Source of the DNA: Ferruginibacter paludis
GTDB lineage: Bacteria; Bacteroidota; Bacteroidia; Chitinophagales; Chitinophagaceae
Direction: 5' to 3'
Assembly: GCF_030409685.1 (NCBI RefSeq)
Contig: NZ_JAUFQJ010000013.1
Coordinates: 1-64,000 of the forward strand
Length of the DNA: 64,000 bases
The notes below the pieces were generated by a model, which did not search any database, was not told the origin of the DNA, and worked only from the letters and a program-made list of their open reading frames with translations. Positions 17,605 to 26,663 of the stretch are shown one piece after another (position 1 is the stretch's first letter; each line of letters begins with the position of its first letter). Position numbers and translations under genes: made by a program.

Positions 17605-18609
17605 TTGTTTTTCAGCTACCTAAATAATATAAGTTTTGCTGCTCCGCAATTTTTCTGGCTGGGCCTGTTGCTTCCGGTAATGATTTTTTGGTATGTAAAA
17701 AAGAATGGCGTTAACCAGGCTGGTATTAAGGTTTCTTCCAGTAAAAGTTTTGCCGGCCTTACATCATGGAAAAGTAGTTTCAGGCACCTGCCATTTTTAT
17801 TAAGGCTGCTTAGTGTTGCGTTTATTATTGCAGCATTGGCAAGGCCTCAGACAAAAACAGATGAGCAGCAAGCTGAAGGGGAAGGCGTAGATATTGTGCT
17901 GGCCATTGACGTAAGTGGCAGCATGACGGCGCAGGATTTTACACCCAACCGAATGGAGGCTGCCAAAAAAGTAGCCCAGGATTTTATTGACAGCAGGCTA
18001 ACAGATAGAATAGCGATAGTAATTTTTTCAGGAGAAAGTTTTACACAATGTCCGCTTACAACGGACAGGGCTGTATTAAAGTCTGCTGTAGATAATATAC
18101 GCAATGGTTTGCTGGAAGATGGTACCGCCATTGGCGACGGACTGGCTACCAGCGTTGATCGCCTGCGCAGCAGCAAAACAAAAAGTAAAGTAATTATTTT
18201 ATTAACCGACGGCGAAAATAACGGCGGCCTGATAGGCCCGACCAATGCTAAAGAAATAGCAAAAGCATTCGGCGTTAAAGTGTATACTATTGGTGTGGGC
18301 ACAGAAGGGTATGCACCTTTTCCGGTGAGGACGGAAATGGGTGTTGTAATGCAGCAACAAAAAGTAACGATTGACGAAAAATTATTAAAAGAGATAGCAA
18401 CCGAAACCGGTGGCAAATATTTCAGGGCGAAAGACAATGCAAGCCTGGCGGGTATTTACAAGGAGATAGACGGGCTTGAAAAATCAAAAGTAGAAATATC
18501 AACACTTACAAGATATACAGAAAAGTTTTTTCCATTTGCCACAGCTGCTTTCGTTTTATTGCTGCTGGAGTTTTTATTGCGCTTTACGGTATTGAAGAAA
18601 TTTCCATAG
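17605..18609 (+). CDS. batA: BatA-like VWA domain membrane protein
   Basis: A 334-aa protein starting at TTG. Two N-terminal membrane segments (about 14-30 and 62-79), a von Willebrand A domain with an intact MIDAS (DVSGSMTAQ, D102/S104/S106, and LTDGENNGG), and a C-terminal membrane segment (about 308-327). In Bacteroidota, Bat proteins are linked to aerotolerance and envelope stress. batB, batC and batE are not next to it; the locus ends here. Confidence 0.88.
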   Translation: MFFSYLNNISFAAPQFFWLGLLLPVMIFWYVKKNGVNQAGIKVSSSKSFAGLTSWKSSFRHLPFLLRLLSVAFIIAALARPQTKTDEQQAEGEGVDIVLAIDVSGSMTAQDFTPNRMEAAKKVAQDFIDSRLTDRIAIVIFSGESFTQCPLTTDRAVLKSAVDNIRNGLLEDGTAIGDGLATSVDRLRSSKTKSKVIILLTDGENNGGLIGPTNAKEIAKAFGVKVYTIGVGTEGYAPFPVRTEMGVVMQQQKVTIDEKLLKEIATETGGKYFRAKDNASLAGIYKEIDGLEKSKVEISTLTRYTEKFFPFATAAFVLLLLEFLLRFTVLKKFP

Positions 18610-18758
18610 TTGGGTAAATCCGGGTTTCTTACTTAATAATTGTCTTTACTTTTGCCAGCAATCGCCTTATCTATTATTCAAAATTTTTGTCCGGATTAAT
18701 GAATCAAATCAATGCTTCCACAAATTCATTAAGGGGATGTTATTCATAAAAAAAATGC

Positions 18759-18787
18759 TTGGTATTTCCACTGCATTTGTATCTTTC
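18759..18787 (+). promoter_or_regulatory. Likely promoter of the HerA-like gene
   Basis: TTG (18759-18761), 18-nt spacer, TATCTTTC (18780-18787), one base off TAnnTTTG. The start would leave a short leader before ATG 18802. The overlapping TGGTAT...TGCA resembles a weak sigma-54 site but with a poor -24 element. Confidence 0.4.
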
Positions 18788-18801
18788 CTAAAATTTTACC
18801 A

Positions 18802-20349
18802 ATGGCAAAAAAAGAGGATTTTATACAGGCTATAAAAGACGGTTATTCTTTTAAAGGCGAAAGTGTAAAAATTGGCGCCGCTGTTTTGGATGGCGAAGTG
18901 ATACCCGAGGCTGGTATTTTTCTTCCGTTAAAAACAATGAACCGCCATGGATTGATTGCAGGTGCTACCGGAACGGGTAAGACAAAAACCCTGCAGATGA
19001 TCAGTGAATTTTTAAGTGATGCAAGTGTGCCGGTTTTATTGATGGATATAAAAGGAGATCTGAGCGGTATTGCTGCTTTGGGCTCCGTAAATGATAAAGT
19101 AACTGATCGCTACCAAAAGCTGCAGATGGAGTACAAACCGGAACAATTCACGGCAGAGCTCATGACATTGAGCGGACAGAAAGGGGTGCATTTAAAAGCG
19201 ACTGTAAGCGAGTTTGGTCCTGTGTTGCTGACAAAAATACTTGGGCTTAACGATACGCAAGGCGGCGTTGTAGCGATGATATTTAAATATTGCGACGATG
19301 CAAAGTTGCCCTTGCTGGATCTAAAAGATTTTATAAAAGTACTGCAGTATATTGGTGATGAAGGAAAAGCTGAATTGGAAAAAACATATGGTAAAATTTC
19401 TACTACCAGTACGGGAACGATTTTGCGTAAAGTAATAGAATTACAGCAACAGGGTGCGGATGTTTTTTTTGGAGAAAAAAGTTTTGAGGTAGATGACCTG
19501 ATGCGCATGGATGACCAGGGACGGGGAATGATCAATGTATTACGGGTTACTGATTTACAGGACAAGCCAAAGTTGTTCTCCACTTTTATGTTGCAGATGC
19601 TGGCTGAGTTATACGCAACCTGCCCTGAAGAAGGTGATTTGGACAAACCTAAACTGGTGATGTTTATTGATGAAGCACATCTTATTTTTCAGGAAGCTAG
19701 CGAAGCTTTACTGCAACAAATTGAAACAATCGTTAAGTTGATTCGTTCCAAAGGAATCGGTATTTTCTTTTGTACACAGAATCCAATGGATGTACCTGCC
19801 AGCGTGCTGGCGCAGTTGGGTTTAAAAGTGCAGCACGCTTTGCGTGCCTTTACAGCTGCTGATAGAAAAGTAATTAAACAAACTGCAGAAAACTATCCTG
19901 AAACTACTTTTTATAAAACAGAAGACCTGATAACTCAATTAGGTATTGGTGAAGCGTTAATTACAATGCTAAATGAAAAAGGCATTCCCACACCGTTGGC
20001 GCAGGTGATGCTTTGCTCGCCCAGGAGCCGGATGGATGTGCTGACTGACGCCGAAATTGATTCGATCGTAAGTCATTCTAAAATAGCCGCTAAATACAAC
20101 CAGGTTATTGACAGCCAGAGTGCTTATGAAATCTTAACGGCTAAATTACAGGATGCTGCAGACAAAACGCAGCAGGCGGCTGATAACAAAGGGACAGCAA
20201 AACCAGAAGAATCCACTTTTGAAAAAATTGCCAATAACACCATCGTAAAAAGCATGGCTCGTACAGCAGGCAATACGATCGTACGGTCTCTGCTGGGTGC
20301 ATTGGGTATGGGCGGCCGGTCAACCAAAAAAACTACCAGTTGGTTTTAA
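18802..20349 (+). CDS. HerA-like / DUF853 ATPase
   Basis: A 515-aa protein of the helicase-HerA-like DUF853 family: Walker A GATGTGKTKT (about 55-63), Walker B MFIDEAHLIF, the following ETIVKLIRSKGIGIFFCTQNPMDVP sensor-like segment, and a Gly/Arg-rich tail (RSLLGALGMGGRS). Family members are hexameric P-loop ATPases; a DNA role is assumed from HerA but not shown. No NurA nuclease gene lies beside it. Confidence 0.9.
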   Translation: MAKKEDFIQAIKDGYSFKGESVKIGAAVLDGEVIPEAGIFLPLKTMNRHGLIAGATGTGKTKTLQMISEFLSDASVPVLLMDIKGDLSGIAALGSVNDKVTDRYQKLQMEYKPEQFTAELMTLSGQKGVHLKATVSEFGPVLLTKILGLNDTQGGVVAMIFKYCDDAKLPLLDLKDFIKVLQYIGDEGKAELEKTYGKISTTSTGTILRKVIELQQQGADVFFGEKSFEVDDLMRMDDQGRGMINVLRVTDLQDKPKLFSTFMLQMLAELYATCPEEGDLDKPKLVMFIDEAHLIFQEASEALLQQIETIVKLIRSKGIGIFFCTQNPMDVPASVLAQLGLKVQHALRAFTAADRKVIKQTAENYPETTFYKTEDLITQLGIGEALITMLNEKGIPTPLAQVMLCSPRSRMDVLTDAEIDSIVSHSKIAAKYNQVIDSQSAYEILTAKLQDAADKTQQAADNKGTAKPEESTFEKIANNTIVKSMARTAGNTIVRSLLGALGMGGRSTKKTTSWF

Positions 20350-20373
20350 CAGCTTTTGCAACAATTGCTTTGT

Positions 20374-20381
20374 TAATTTTG
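20374..20381 (+). promoter_or_regulatory. -7 box 4 nt before the LTA-synthase-like start
   Basis: TAATTTTG, then CAGG, then ATG 20386. A TTTTG lies 15 nt further upstream, shorter than the usual spacer. Would give a leaderless message independent of the HerA-like gene 36 bp upstream. Confidence 0.45.
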
Positions 20382-20385
20382 CAGG

Positions 20386-22311
20386 ATGAAAAAATGGAGC
20401 AGTCTTTTTACACAGCGTTTTGGTCCGTTATTTTTACTTACGCTGATTATCTGTGGTATAAGTTTTATTACACGCCTTATTTTACTGATAAAAAGTTGGC
20501 CCAACCTGGAATTTTCACCCTTGCTTTTGCTGGGTATTTTTGTTATTGGCTTGTTTTACGATTTGGTTGTAAGCAGTTTTTTCGCCATACCCGTCGCCTT
20601 GTACTGCTGGTTGATCAATGATTCTTTCTTTCAAAAAAAAGGACAGCGTGTTCCTCTTTTCATATTCTTTTTCATTCTCATTTTTATCATTGTAACGATC
20701 GCTGGCAGCGAAATTGTTTTTTGGAATGAGTTCAATGTACGATTCAATTTTATTGCAGTAGACTACCTTGTTTATACCAATGAAGTCTTAGGCAATATCC
20801 AGGAGTCGTATAATATGCCGCTGATTATTTCGGCCGTAGTGCTGGTTACCCTGCTGATACTTTTTCTCGTAAAAAAAGCGCTTATAGCATCTCAACTTAA
20901 GAGTATGCGTTTTGGAAAACGCACTGTATGGTTTTTACTTTTTTTACTCGTGCCGCTGGCAGGCTATTTTCTTGTAAATAGCAGGTGGAAAAATATCAGC
21001 AAGAATAATTACGTAAACGAATTGGGAGGCAACGGCACGTACGAATTTGGTGCAGCCTTCTGGAACAATGAATTAGATTATAACCGTTTTTACCAGGTCA
21101 ACAATGATACAGCCAACATCAAAATTTTGCGTAATCAGTTACAAACATCCAATGCCACTTTTACCAACGATCCATTAAGTGTTGAAAGATTAATCCACAA
21201 TGATAGCGCAGAAAAAAAGTGGAATGTAGTATTGATAAGCGTAGAAAGTTTAAGTGGCGATTACCTGCAATATTTTGGGAGTAAAGAAAATATAACACCC
21301 TACCTCGACTCACTGATACCGCAAAGCCTGTTTTTCAAAAACTTTTACGCTTCCGGAACCAGGACGGTAAGGGGATTGGAAGCTTTGTCATTGGGTATTA
21401 CACCAACGCCGGGCCAGTCGATTGTTCGCCGCCCGAACAATGAAAATTTGTTTACAATTGGTGGGGTGTTAAAAGGAAAAGGCTATGATGTAAACTTCAT
21501 TTACGGCGGCAATAGTTTTTTTGACAACATGGGGTATTTTTTCAGCCACAATGGATATACAGTGTTGGATAAAAGAGATATACCCGACAGCCTGGTGCAT
21601 CATACAACCGCCTGGGGTATTGACGACGAAGCTGCTTTTAATTTTTGTCTTCAGCAATGCGACAAAAGCTATAATAAACGCACACTGTTTTTCAATCATC
21701 TGATGACCATTAGTAATCATCGGCCATATACCTACCCTGAAGGAAAAATTGATATTCCCTCTTCCTCCCAATCTATGCAGGGAGGCGTAAAATATACTGA
21801 TTACGCCATTCATAAATTTTTAAAAGATGCTGAAAAAAAGCCTTGGTTTAACAACACCATATTTGTAATTGTTGCCGATCATTGTTCCCGTAGTGCCGGT
21901 AAAACAGATCTGCCCGCAAACAGGTATCACATCCCTTGTTTCATCTATGCGCCAGCGCTAGTTAAGCCAAAAATTGAAGAACGGCTTGCCAGCCAGATTG
22001 ACCTTGCCCCAACATTATTGGGAATAATGAATATGAATTATTCCAGCCGTTTTTTAGGTTTTGATTTGTACAGAACGCCGGTTGAAAGAGACAGAGTTTT
22101 TATCAGTACTTACCAAAATATGGGTTTTATAAAAGATAATAAGCTGCTAATACTATCACCACAAAAAAAAATAGCACAGTTTCAAACAGATTTTTCGACG
22201 GGCATCTTGGCCCCGATTCCGCTTTCTGATGAATTGTCAAAAGAAGCAATAGCATGGTACCAGGGCGCTTCTTTTCTATTTAAAACCCACCGGTATACAA
22301 TTAAAAACTAA
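20386..22311 (+). CDS. LTA synthase family sulfatase/phosphotransferase
   Basis: A 641-aa membrane enzyme. The N-terminal part has about five transmembrane segments (within 1-205), then an extracytoplasmic sulfatase-fold domain: NVVLISVESLSGDYL, the likely nucleophile threonine in ASGTRTVRGLEA, HLMTISNHRPYTYP and VIVADHCSR metal ligands. In Gram-positives this family makes lipoteichoic acid. In Bacteroidota it more likely transfers phospho-head-groups to glycans or lipids; the substrate is unknown. Confidence 0.9.
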   Translation: MKKWSSLFTQRFGPLFLLTLIICGISFITRLILLIKSWPNLEFSPLLLLGIFVIGLFYDLVVSSFFAIPVALYCWLINDSFFQKKGQRVPLFIFFFILIFIIVTIAGSEIVFWNEFNVRFNFIAVDYLVYTNEVLGNIQESYNMPLIISAVVLVTLLILFLVKKALIASQLKSMRFGKRTVWFLLFLLVPLAGYFLVNSRWKNISKNNYVNELGGNGTYEFGAAFWNNELDYNRFYQVNNDTANIKILRNQLQTSNATFTNDPLSVERLIHNDSAEKKWNVVLISVESLSGDYLQYFGSKENITPYLDSLIPQSLFFKNFYASGTRTVRGLEALSLGITPTPGQSIVRRPNNENLFTIGGVLKGKGYDVNFIYGGNSFFDNMGYFFSHNGYTVLDKRDIPDSLVHHTTAWGIDDEAAFNFCLQQCDKSYNKRTLFFNHLMTISNHRPYTYPEGKIDIPSSSQSMQGGVKYTDYAIHKFLKDAEKKPWFNNTIFVIVADHCSRSAGKTDLPANRYHIPCFIYAPALVKPKIEERLASQIDLAPTLLGIMNMNYSSRFLGFDLYRTPVERDRVFISTYQNMGFIKDNKLLILSPQKKIAQFQTDFSTGILAPIPLSDELSKEAIAWYQGASFLFKTHRYTIKN

Positions 22312-22408
22312 TTCATAAACGGCATTTTATCCGCTTTGAAAGTCTCGTATATTGTCATTTTTACTTTTAAAAAGGGGGTGGCGGCAATAAAATAATTGTT
22401 CAAAAATG

Positions 22409-22439
22409 TTGTATGGTAAGATATTACACCCTATCTTCG
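22409..22439 (+). promoter_or_regulatory. Promoter of small RNA copy B
   Basis: TTG (22409-22411), 20-nt spacer, TATCTTCG (22432-22439, one base off TAnnTTTG), then 4 nt to GG at 22444-22445. The box-to-GG distance is the same as at copy A although the bases between are different. Confidence 0.5.
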
Positions 22440-22443
22440 TTTC

Positions 22444-22504
22444 GGTTTTTCATAGGATATTGGATTTTAAAGCGGGACTAGATTTCTATCTTGGTCCCTT
22501 TTTT
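22444..22504 (+). ncRNA. Putative small RNA, copy B
   Basis: Second copy of the element at 236-295. After 28 identical bases comes the hairpin: GGGAC (22474-22478) with GTCCC (22494-22498), AGAT (22480-22483) with ATCT (22488-22491), loop TTCT, then a T-run (22499-22504). The same T opposite TG internal loop as in copy A is kept while two stem pairs have swapped G-C for A-T. It lies between the convergent ends of the LTA-synthase-like gene and recQ and may also end transcription of the former. Confidence 0.6.
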
Positions 22505-22556
22505 ATTTTTATAACCGCTTGTTTTTCGCTGTTACTGTTGCAACCAAAATTAAAGT

Positions 22557-24461
22557 TCAGGCTTTGGTTATTACGCCATGCCTGTTAATATTAATCTTCT
22601 TTTCTGCCTGCAGATAATTAAATACTTTCCAGAATTTTTCTTTATTTAAACCGGTTAAATTTTTCATCAGCTCTTTATAGGATAGGGGTTGCTGAATTAC
22701 CTGTTTATAAATTTCACCGGTAATTTTCTCAAATTCTTCCGCACTTATTTTCAAATCCTGCTGATTGATGCAATTGTCACAAATGCCACATGCTTTTACA
22801 TCGTGATCATTAAAATAGGCAGCAATAAACTGGCTTCTGCAGCGGGTTGTTTGCTGAATGTATCCGCAAATTGCCTGCACTCTTTTTTCAAAATTTAATT
22901 TTCTTTTTGTGTAATTGGAAAGGTCAATAACAAAGCTGTCTGCGTACATCCTGTTTTGCAAAAGGGTTAGTTGTGGTTTGTCTTTCCGGGGTGAATAATC
23001 AATGATACCGCCTTGATGTAAAAATTGTAATTGCTGTAAAACATCCGGTAATTTTTTATGAATAAAATTAGCCAGTTGATTTTCATGAATGGCGGTAGGA
23101 AAATCAAAAATTCCTTCATAAGATCTTAGAAGCCCTTTTATTAAAGGTTCAAGTTGCGGGTATTGTTGCTCAAATTCGGTAAGCTGATTTTTATCGCAGG
23201 TGAAGGACGCAGAAGATGGTTTAAAAAAGAGTTCATTGAATGTGACTATATCTTCCTGCTCCAGCGTTTTAATTGCATAGGTTGCGGTTAGCATGTTAAG
23301 TTTGAAAGCTGTTGTAAAAGTTGCCATATCAAAATCATAACTGATACCTTCGCCGCTGCCGGCGGGAATCTGCAGGTGATTCATGATAGCTGTATACACT
23401 TTTTTTATTTCTTCTTTTTCCGGATAGCGGATGGCAGACTGATATTGTAAGTCCTGTAGCTCCCGGTCGCTGTATAATAACACTGCATAAGCTCTTTTGC
23501 CATCGCGGCCGGCCCTGCCTGCTTCCTGGTAATAGTTTTCCAGGCAATCGGGTACATCATAATGCACTACTACTCTCACGTTCGGCTTGTCTATGCCCAT
23601 ACCAAAAGCATTGGTACAGGCCATTACACGGGTTTCATTATTGATCCAGTCTTCCTGCCGTTTATTTCTTTCTTCGTTGCTTAAACCGGCATGGTAAAAG
23701 CTAGCGCTTATTTTATTTAGTGATAAGAGGTCGGCAATATCTTTTGTATGCCGCCGGCTTTTACAGTAAACAATGGCACTGCCTTTAACATTATTTAAAA
23801 TTTCAAGCAGTTTAATTTGCTTGCTGGCTACATTAAAAATACTGTAGGAAAGATTCGCTCTTTCAAAAGACTGCTGATACCGTTGCTGATTTTTGGAGAA
23901 GGCTAATTTTTCACAAATATCATCCTGCACGATTGCTGTTGCCGACGCCGTTAAGGCGAGTACTGGCGTATCAGGCAAGTATTCCCGTAATTGTGCTATG
24001 CGGGTGTAAGGAGGTCTGAAATCATACCCCCACTGCGAAATACAATGTGCTTCATCCACTGCGATGAGGTTGATATTCATTGCCGGCAGGTATTCTAAAA
24101 ATAGATTTGTTTCCAGGCGCTCGGGTGACACATACAGAAACTTATAATTGCCATGCACGGCATTCTGCAATGTTTTTTTTACTTCAAAAAAACTCATGCC
24201 CGAATACACAGACAGGGCAGGGATACCTTTATTTTTTAAATTTTGTACCTGATCTTTCATTAAAGCGATCAGCGGACTGATAACGAGGCATATTCCATCT
24301 TTCGCCAAAGCGGGCACCTGGAAACAAATAGATTTGCCCCCACCGGTAGGCAATAAGGCAAGTGTATCTTTTCCAGCCAAAACTGAATAGATGATTTCTT
24401 CCTGTAGAGGACGGAATACATCATATCCCCAGTACTCTTGTAGAATTTGATTGATTGACAA
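22557..24461 (-). CDS. recQ: ATP-dependent DNA helicase RecQ
   Basis: A 634-aa 3'-5' helicase in recombination and fork repair. It has the motif order FRPLQEEII (motif 0), LPTGGGKS (about 38-45), VDEAHCISQWGYDFR, LALTASAT, GMGIDKPNVR and YQEAGRAGRDG, then the RQC zinc cysteines (CGICDNC) and a winged-helix-like end. No HRDC domain follows, so it is the shorter RecQ form. The start is a TTG at 24461; no suitable ATG exists before the helicase motifs. Confidence 0.95.
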   Translation of the reverse strand: MSINQILQEYWGYDVFRPLQEEIIYSVLAGKDTLALLPTGGGKSICFQVPALAKDGICLVISPLIALMKDQVQNLKNKGIPALSVYSGMSFFEVKKTLQNAVHGNYKFLYVSPERLETNLFLEYLPAMNINLIAVDEAHCISQWGYDFRPPYTRIAQLREYLPDTPVLALTASATAIVQDDICEKLAFSKNQQRYQQSFERANLSYSIFNVASKQIKLLEILNNVKGSAIVYCKSRRHTKDIADLLSLNKISASFYHAGLSNEERNKRQEDWINNETRVMACTNAFGMGIDKPNVRVVVHYDVPDCLENYYQEAGRAGRDGKRAYAVLLYSDRELQDLQYQSAIRYPEKEEIKKVYTAIMNHLQIPAGSGEGISYDFDMATFTTAFKLNMLTATYAIKTLEQEDIVTFNELFFKPSSASFTCDKNQLTEFEQQYPQLEPLIKGLLRSYEGIFDFPTAIHENQLANFIHKKLPDVLQQLQFLHQGGIIDYSPRKDKPQLTLLQNRMYADSFVIDLSNYTKRKLNFEKRVQAICGYIQQTTRCRSQFIAAYFNDHDVKACGICDNCINQQDLKISAEEFEKITGEIYKQVIQQPLSYKELMKNLTGLNKEKFWKVFNYLQAEKKININRHGVITKA

Positions 24462-24483
24462 ATGGAATTTTTATGGTTTGAAA

Positions 24484-26601
24484 TTAAACCACTTTTTTGT
24501 AATTGAGCTTAATGGAATTAATAGCCAGTACAACGTCGCTGAAACCCATTGCAAGAGCAGCTATGCCCGGATGCAGGAACCCCGCAGCGGCGATTGGGAT
24601 TGCCACAATATTATAAATAAAAGCCCAGAATAAGTTTTGTTTAATGGTGCCGAAAGTATGTTTACCCAGCCCAAGCGCCAGTGGCAAATGTTGTATTCCT
24701 TTGTTCATCAACACCACTTGTGCGGTCTGCATGGCCAGCTGTGAAGCGTCGCTCATAGAGATGCCAATGGTAGCTTTAGCCAGTGCAGGAGCATCATTGA
24801 TGCCATCACCCACCATAGCGGTTGGATGCTCCTTCGTTAAGGCTTCAATTACCTGTAATTTTTCCGCTGGCTTTTTTTCAGCGTATACGGTATCAATTCC
24901 AACAGCATCTGCAATTCTTTTACATCGTTCGTAGCCGTCGCCGCTTAACAATATAGTGGTGATGTTTTTTGAGTGCAGGTAGTCGATAACCTCTTTTGAT
25001 TCTTTTCTGATTTCATCTTCCATATCCAACCAGCCGATTACCTGGTTATTTTTGACAAGATAAGCGGTGTGACTTTTTTCTGTACCGGAAGAAGCTTCGA
25101 TATTGCTGTTACCCAACTGGTATACATTGCCTTCATTATCGGTTCCCGTAACGCCTACTCCTTTTATCTCTTCCACTTTTTTCCAGCTAATAGTATTATT
25201 GGTTTTCCAGTTGCTGGTGATCACTTTTGCAATGGGGTGATTGGAATATTTTTCCAATGAAAAAATAATCCGTTTAAAATCTTCTTCAGGTAAAACAGCA
25301 GAGTGAAAACTGGTGATTACAAATTCGCCTTTGGTAAGGGTTCCTGTTTTATCAAACACTACTGTTTGTATATCTTTAAATAATTCCAGGCTTTTTGCAT
25401 TGCGGAAAAGAATCCCATTTTTTGCCGCCCTGCCAAGCCCGACAGCAATGGCAGCAGGCGTTGCGAGCCCCATGGCACAAGGACAGCTGATTACCAAAAC
25501 AGCGATGCTTCTCATTAAAGAATGCGTAATTCCGGCATCAACAAAAAAGTAATTGATAAGAAATGTAAGTACCGAAATGCCTAAAACAACAGGCACAAAA
25601 ATGGCGCTGATCTTATCTGCCAATTGCTGTATCGGCGGTTTTTCGCCCTGCGCTTGTTTTACCAGGTTTAAAATATTGCTGAGCACAGTGTCTTTTCCGG
25701 TGGCGGTTACCTGGGCTTTTACTGTACCATCTGTTAAAATACTGCCACCTATAAGACTATCTTTTTTGTGCTTGCGCACAGGAACACTTTCGCCTGTTAA
25801 CAGGGATTCATTCACCTGTGCATCGCCCCATAATATTTTGCAATCGGTTGGAACCTGTTCACCACTTTTAATCAGGATTAAATCACCGGGGCGGAGCTGT
25901 GTATTTTCTACCGGAAAAATATTCTCCTTATGCTCGTCGTCAAAGGCAATCATATTAGCCATCACCTTTTGCTGACCAGCTAATTTATTCAGTTCTTTTT
26001 GCGTAAGAGCAACAGACCTGTGTTCTACCCATTCGCCTAAAAAAACCAGGGTGATGATTGTAGCGGCTGTTTCATAAAACACATAATCCATTCCATAATT
26101 ACCAAGTGTTCCAATCAGGCTGTATACAAATGCCGCAGTGGCACCAATGGCAATCAGTACATTCATATTGGGTATTCCCCTGCGTAAGCTTTTTACTGCG
26201 CTCACCCCAAAATAACTCATGCCTACAATATAAACAGGCAAGCAAATGGCCAGTTGAATGTAGGGGTTCATTAAGAAATGGATATGCCAGGGCAGCATAT
26301 GCAGCATCAGTACCGTTGTAAATGGGAGACAAAATAAAAAACGTTGTAAATGATTGGCAAAAAGTTTAAACGGAGGTTTGGCCATATCCGCATGCATTTC
26401 ACCCACTACCGTGTAACCCAGGTCTGCTATGCCTTTCGCTAGTTTTTCTTTTGGCGTATTTCCGTTTAGTTCAAAACTTACATCTCCGCCGATGAAATTA
26501 ACCTTTACGTTTTTTACCCCTTCTTTTGTAAGATATTTTGAAATGGTAAGTGCACAATTTGTACAGTCCATTCCATCTACCTTCCAGTCTACCTTTTCCA
26601 T
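24484..26601 (-). CDS. copA: Copper-type P1B ATPase
   Basis: A 705-aa heavy-metal P-type ATPase. One N-terminal HMA domain (GMDCTNC, Cys 13 and 16), membrane helices, TGES (269-272), the CPC metal-transport motif (SCPCAMG, Cys 373/375), the phosphorylated Asp in DKTGT (417), the class HP (SNHPIAK) and GDGINDAPA hinge. CPC with these features points to Cu+ export or delivery to cytochrome oxidase. No ccoN/ccoG neighbours, so which of the two cannot be told. Divergent from tsaE with only 62 bp between starts. Confidence 0.94.
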   Translation of the reverse strand: MEKVDWKVDGMDCTNCALTISKYLTKEGVKNVKVNFIGGDVSFELNGNTPKEKLAKGIADLGYTVVGEMHADMAKPPFKLFANHLQRFLFCLPFTTVLMLHMLPWHIHFLMNPYIQLAICLPVYIVGMSYFGVSAVKSLRRGIPNMNVLIAIGATAAFVYSLIGTLGNYGMDYVFYETAATIITLVFLGEWVEHRSVALTQKELNKLAGQQKVMANMIAFDDEHKENIFPVENTQLRPGDLILIKSGEQVPTDCKILWGDAQVNESLLTGESVPVRKHKKDSLIGGSILTDGTVKAQVTATGKDTVLSNILNLVKQAQGEKPPIQQLADKISAIFVPVVLGISVLTFLINYFFVDAGITHSLMRSIAVLVISCPCAMGLATPAAIAVGLGRAAKNGILFRNAKSLELFKDIQTVVFDKTGTLTKGEFVITSFHSAVLPEEDFKRIIFSLEKYSNHPIAKVITSNWKTNNTISWKKVEEIKGVGVTGTDNEGNVYQLGNSNIEASSGTEKSHTAYLVKNNQVIGWLDMEDEIRKESKEVIDYLHSKNITTILLSGDGYERCKRIADAVGIDTVYAEKKPAEKLQVIEALTKEHPTAMVGDGINDAPALAKATIGISMSDASQLAMQTAQVVLMNKGIQHLPLALGLGKHTFGTIKQNLFWAFIYNIVAIPIAAAGFLHPGIAALAMGFSDVVLAINSIKLNYKKVV

Positions 26602-26605
26602 ACCG

Positions 26606-26613
26606 CAAAATTA
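26606..26613 (-). promoter_or_regulatory. -7 box 4 nt before copA start
   Basis: Minus strand TAATTTTG, then CGGT, then ATG 26601. No TTG at the usual -33 distance. Confidence 0.45.
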
Positions 26614-26651
26614 TTCTTTGTGTTTGGTACCGTATTACTATTGAAGGAAAA

Positions 26652-26659
26652 TATCTTTG
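26652..26659 (+). promoter_or_regulatory. -7 box 4 nt before tsaE start
   Basis: TATCTTTG, then CAAC, then ATG 26664. The nearest TTTG is 25 nt upstream, longer than usual. This box is the reason for choosing the 26664 start. Confidence 0.5.
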
Positions 26660-26663
26660 CAAC

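Noticed and set aside
17847..18437. 196-codon minus-strand frame within batA
   Set aside because: Shadow of batA; serine/proline-rich nonsense translation without motifs.
18760..18775. TGGTATTTCCACTGCA as a sigma-54 promoter of the HerA-like gene
   Set aside because: The GG-GC spacing is right, but the -24 element is poor and a better TTG-N18-TATCTTTC promoter overlaps it.
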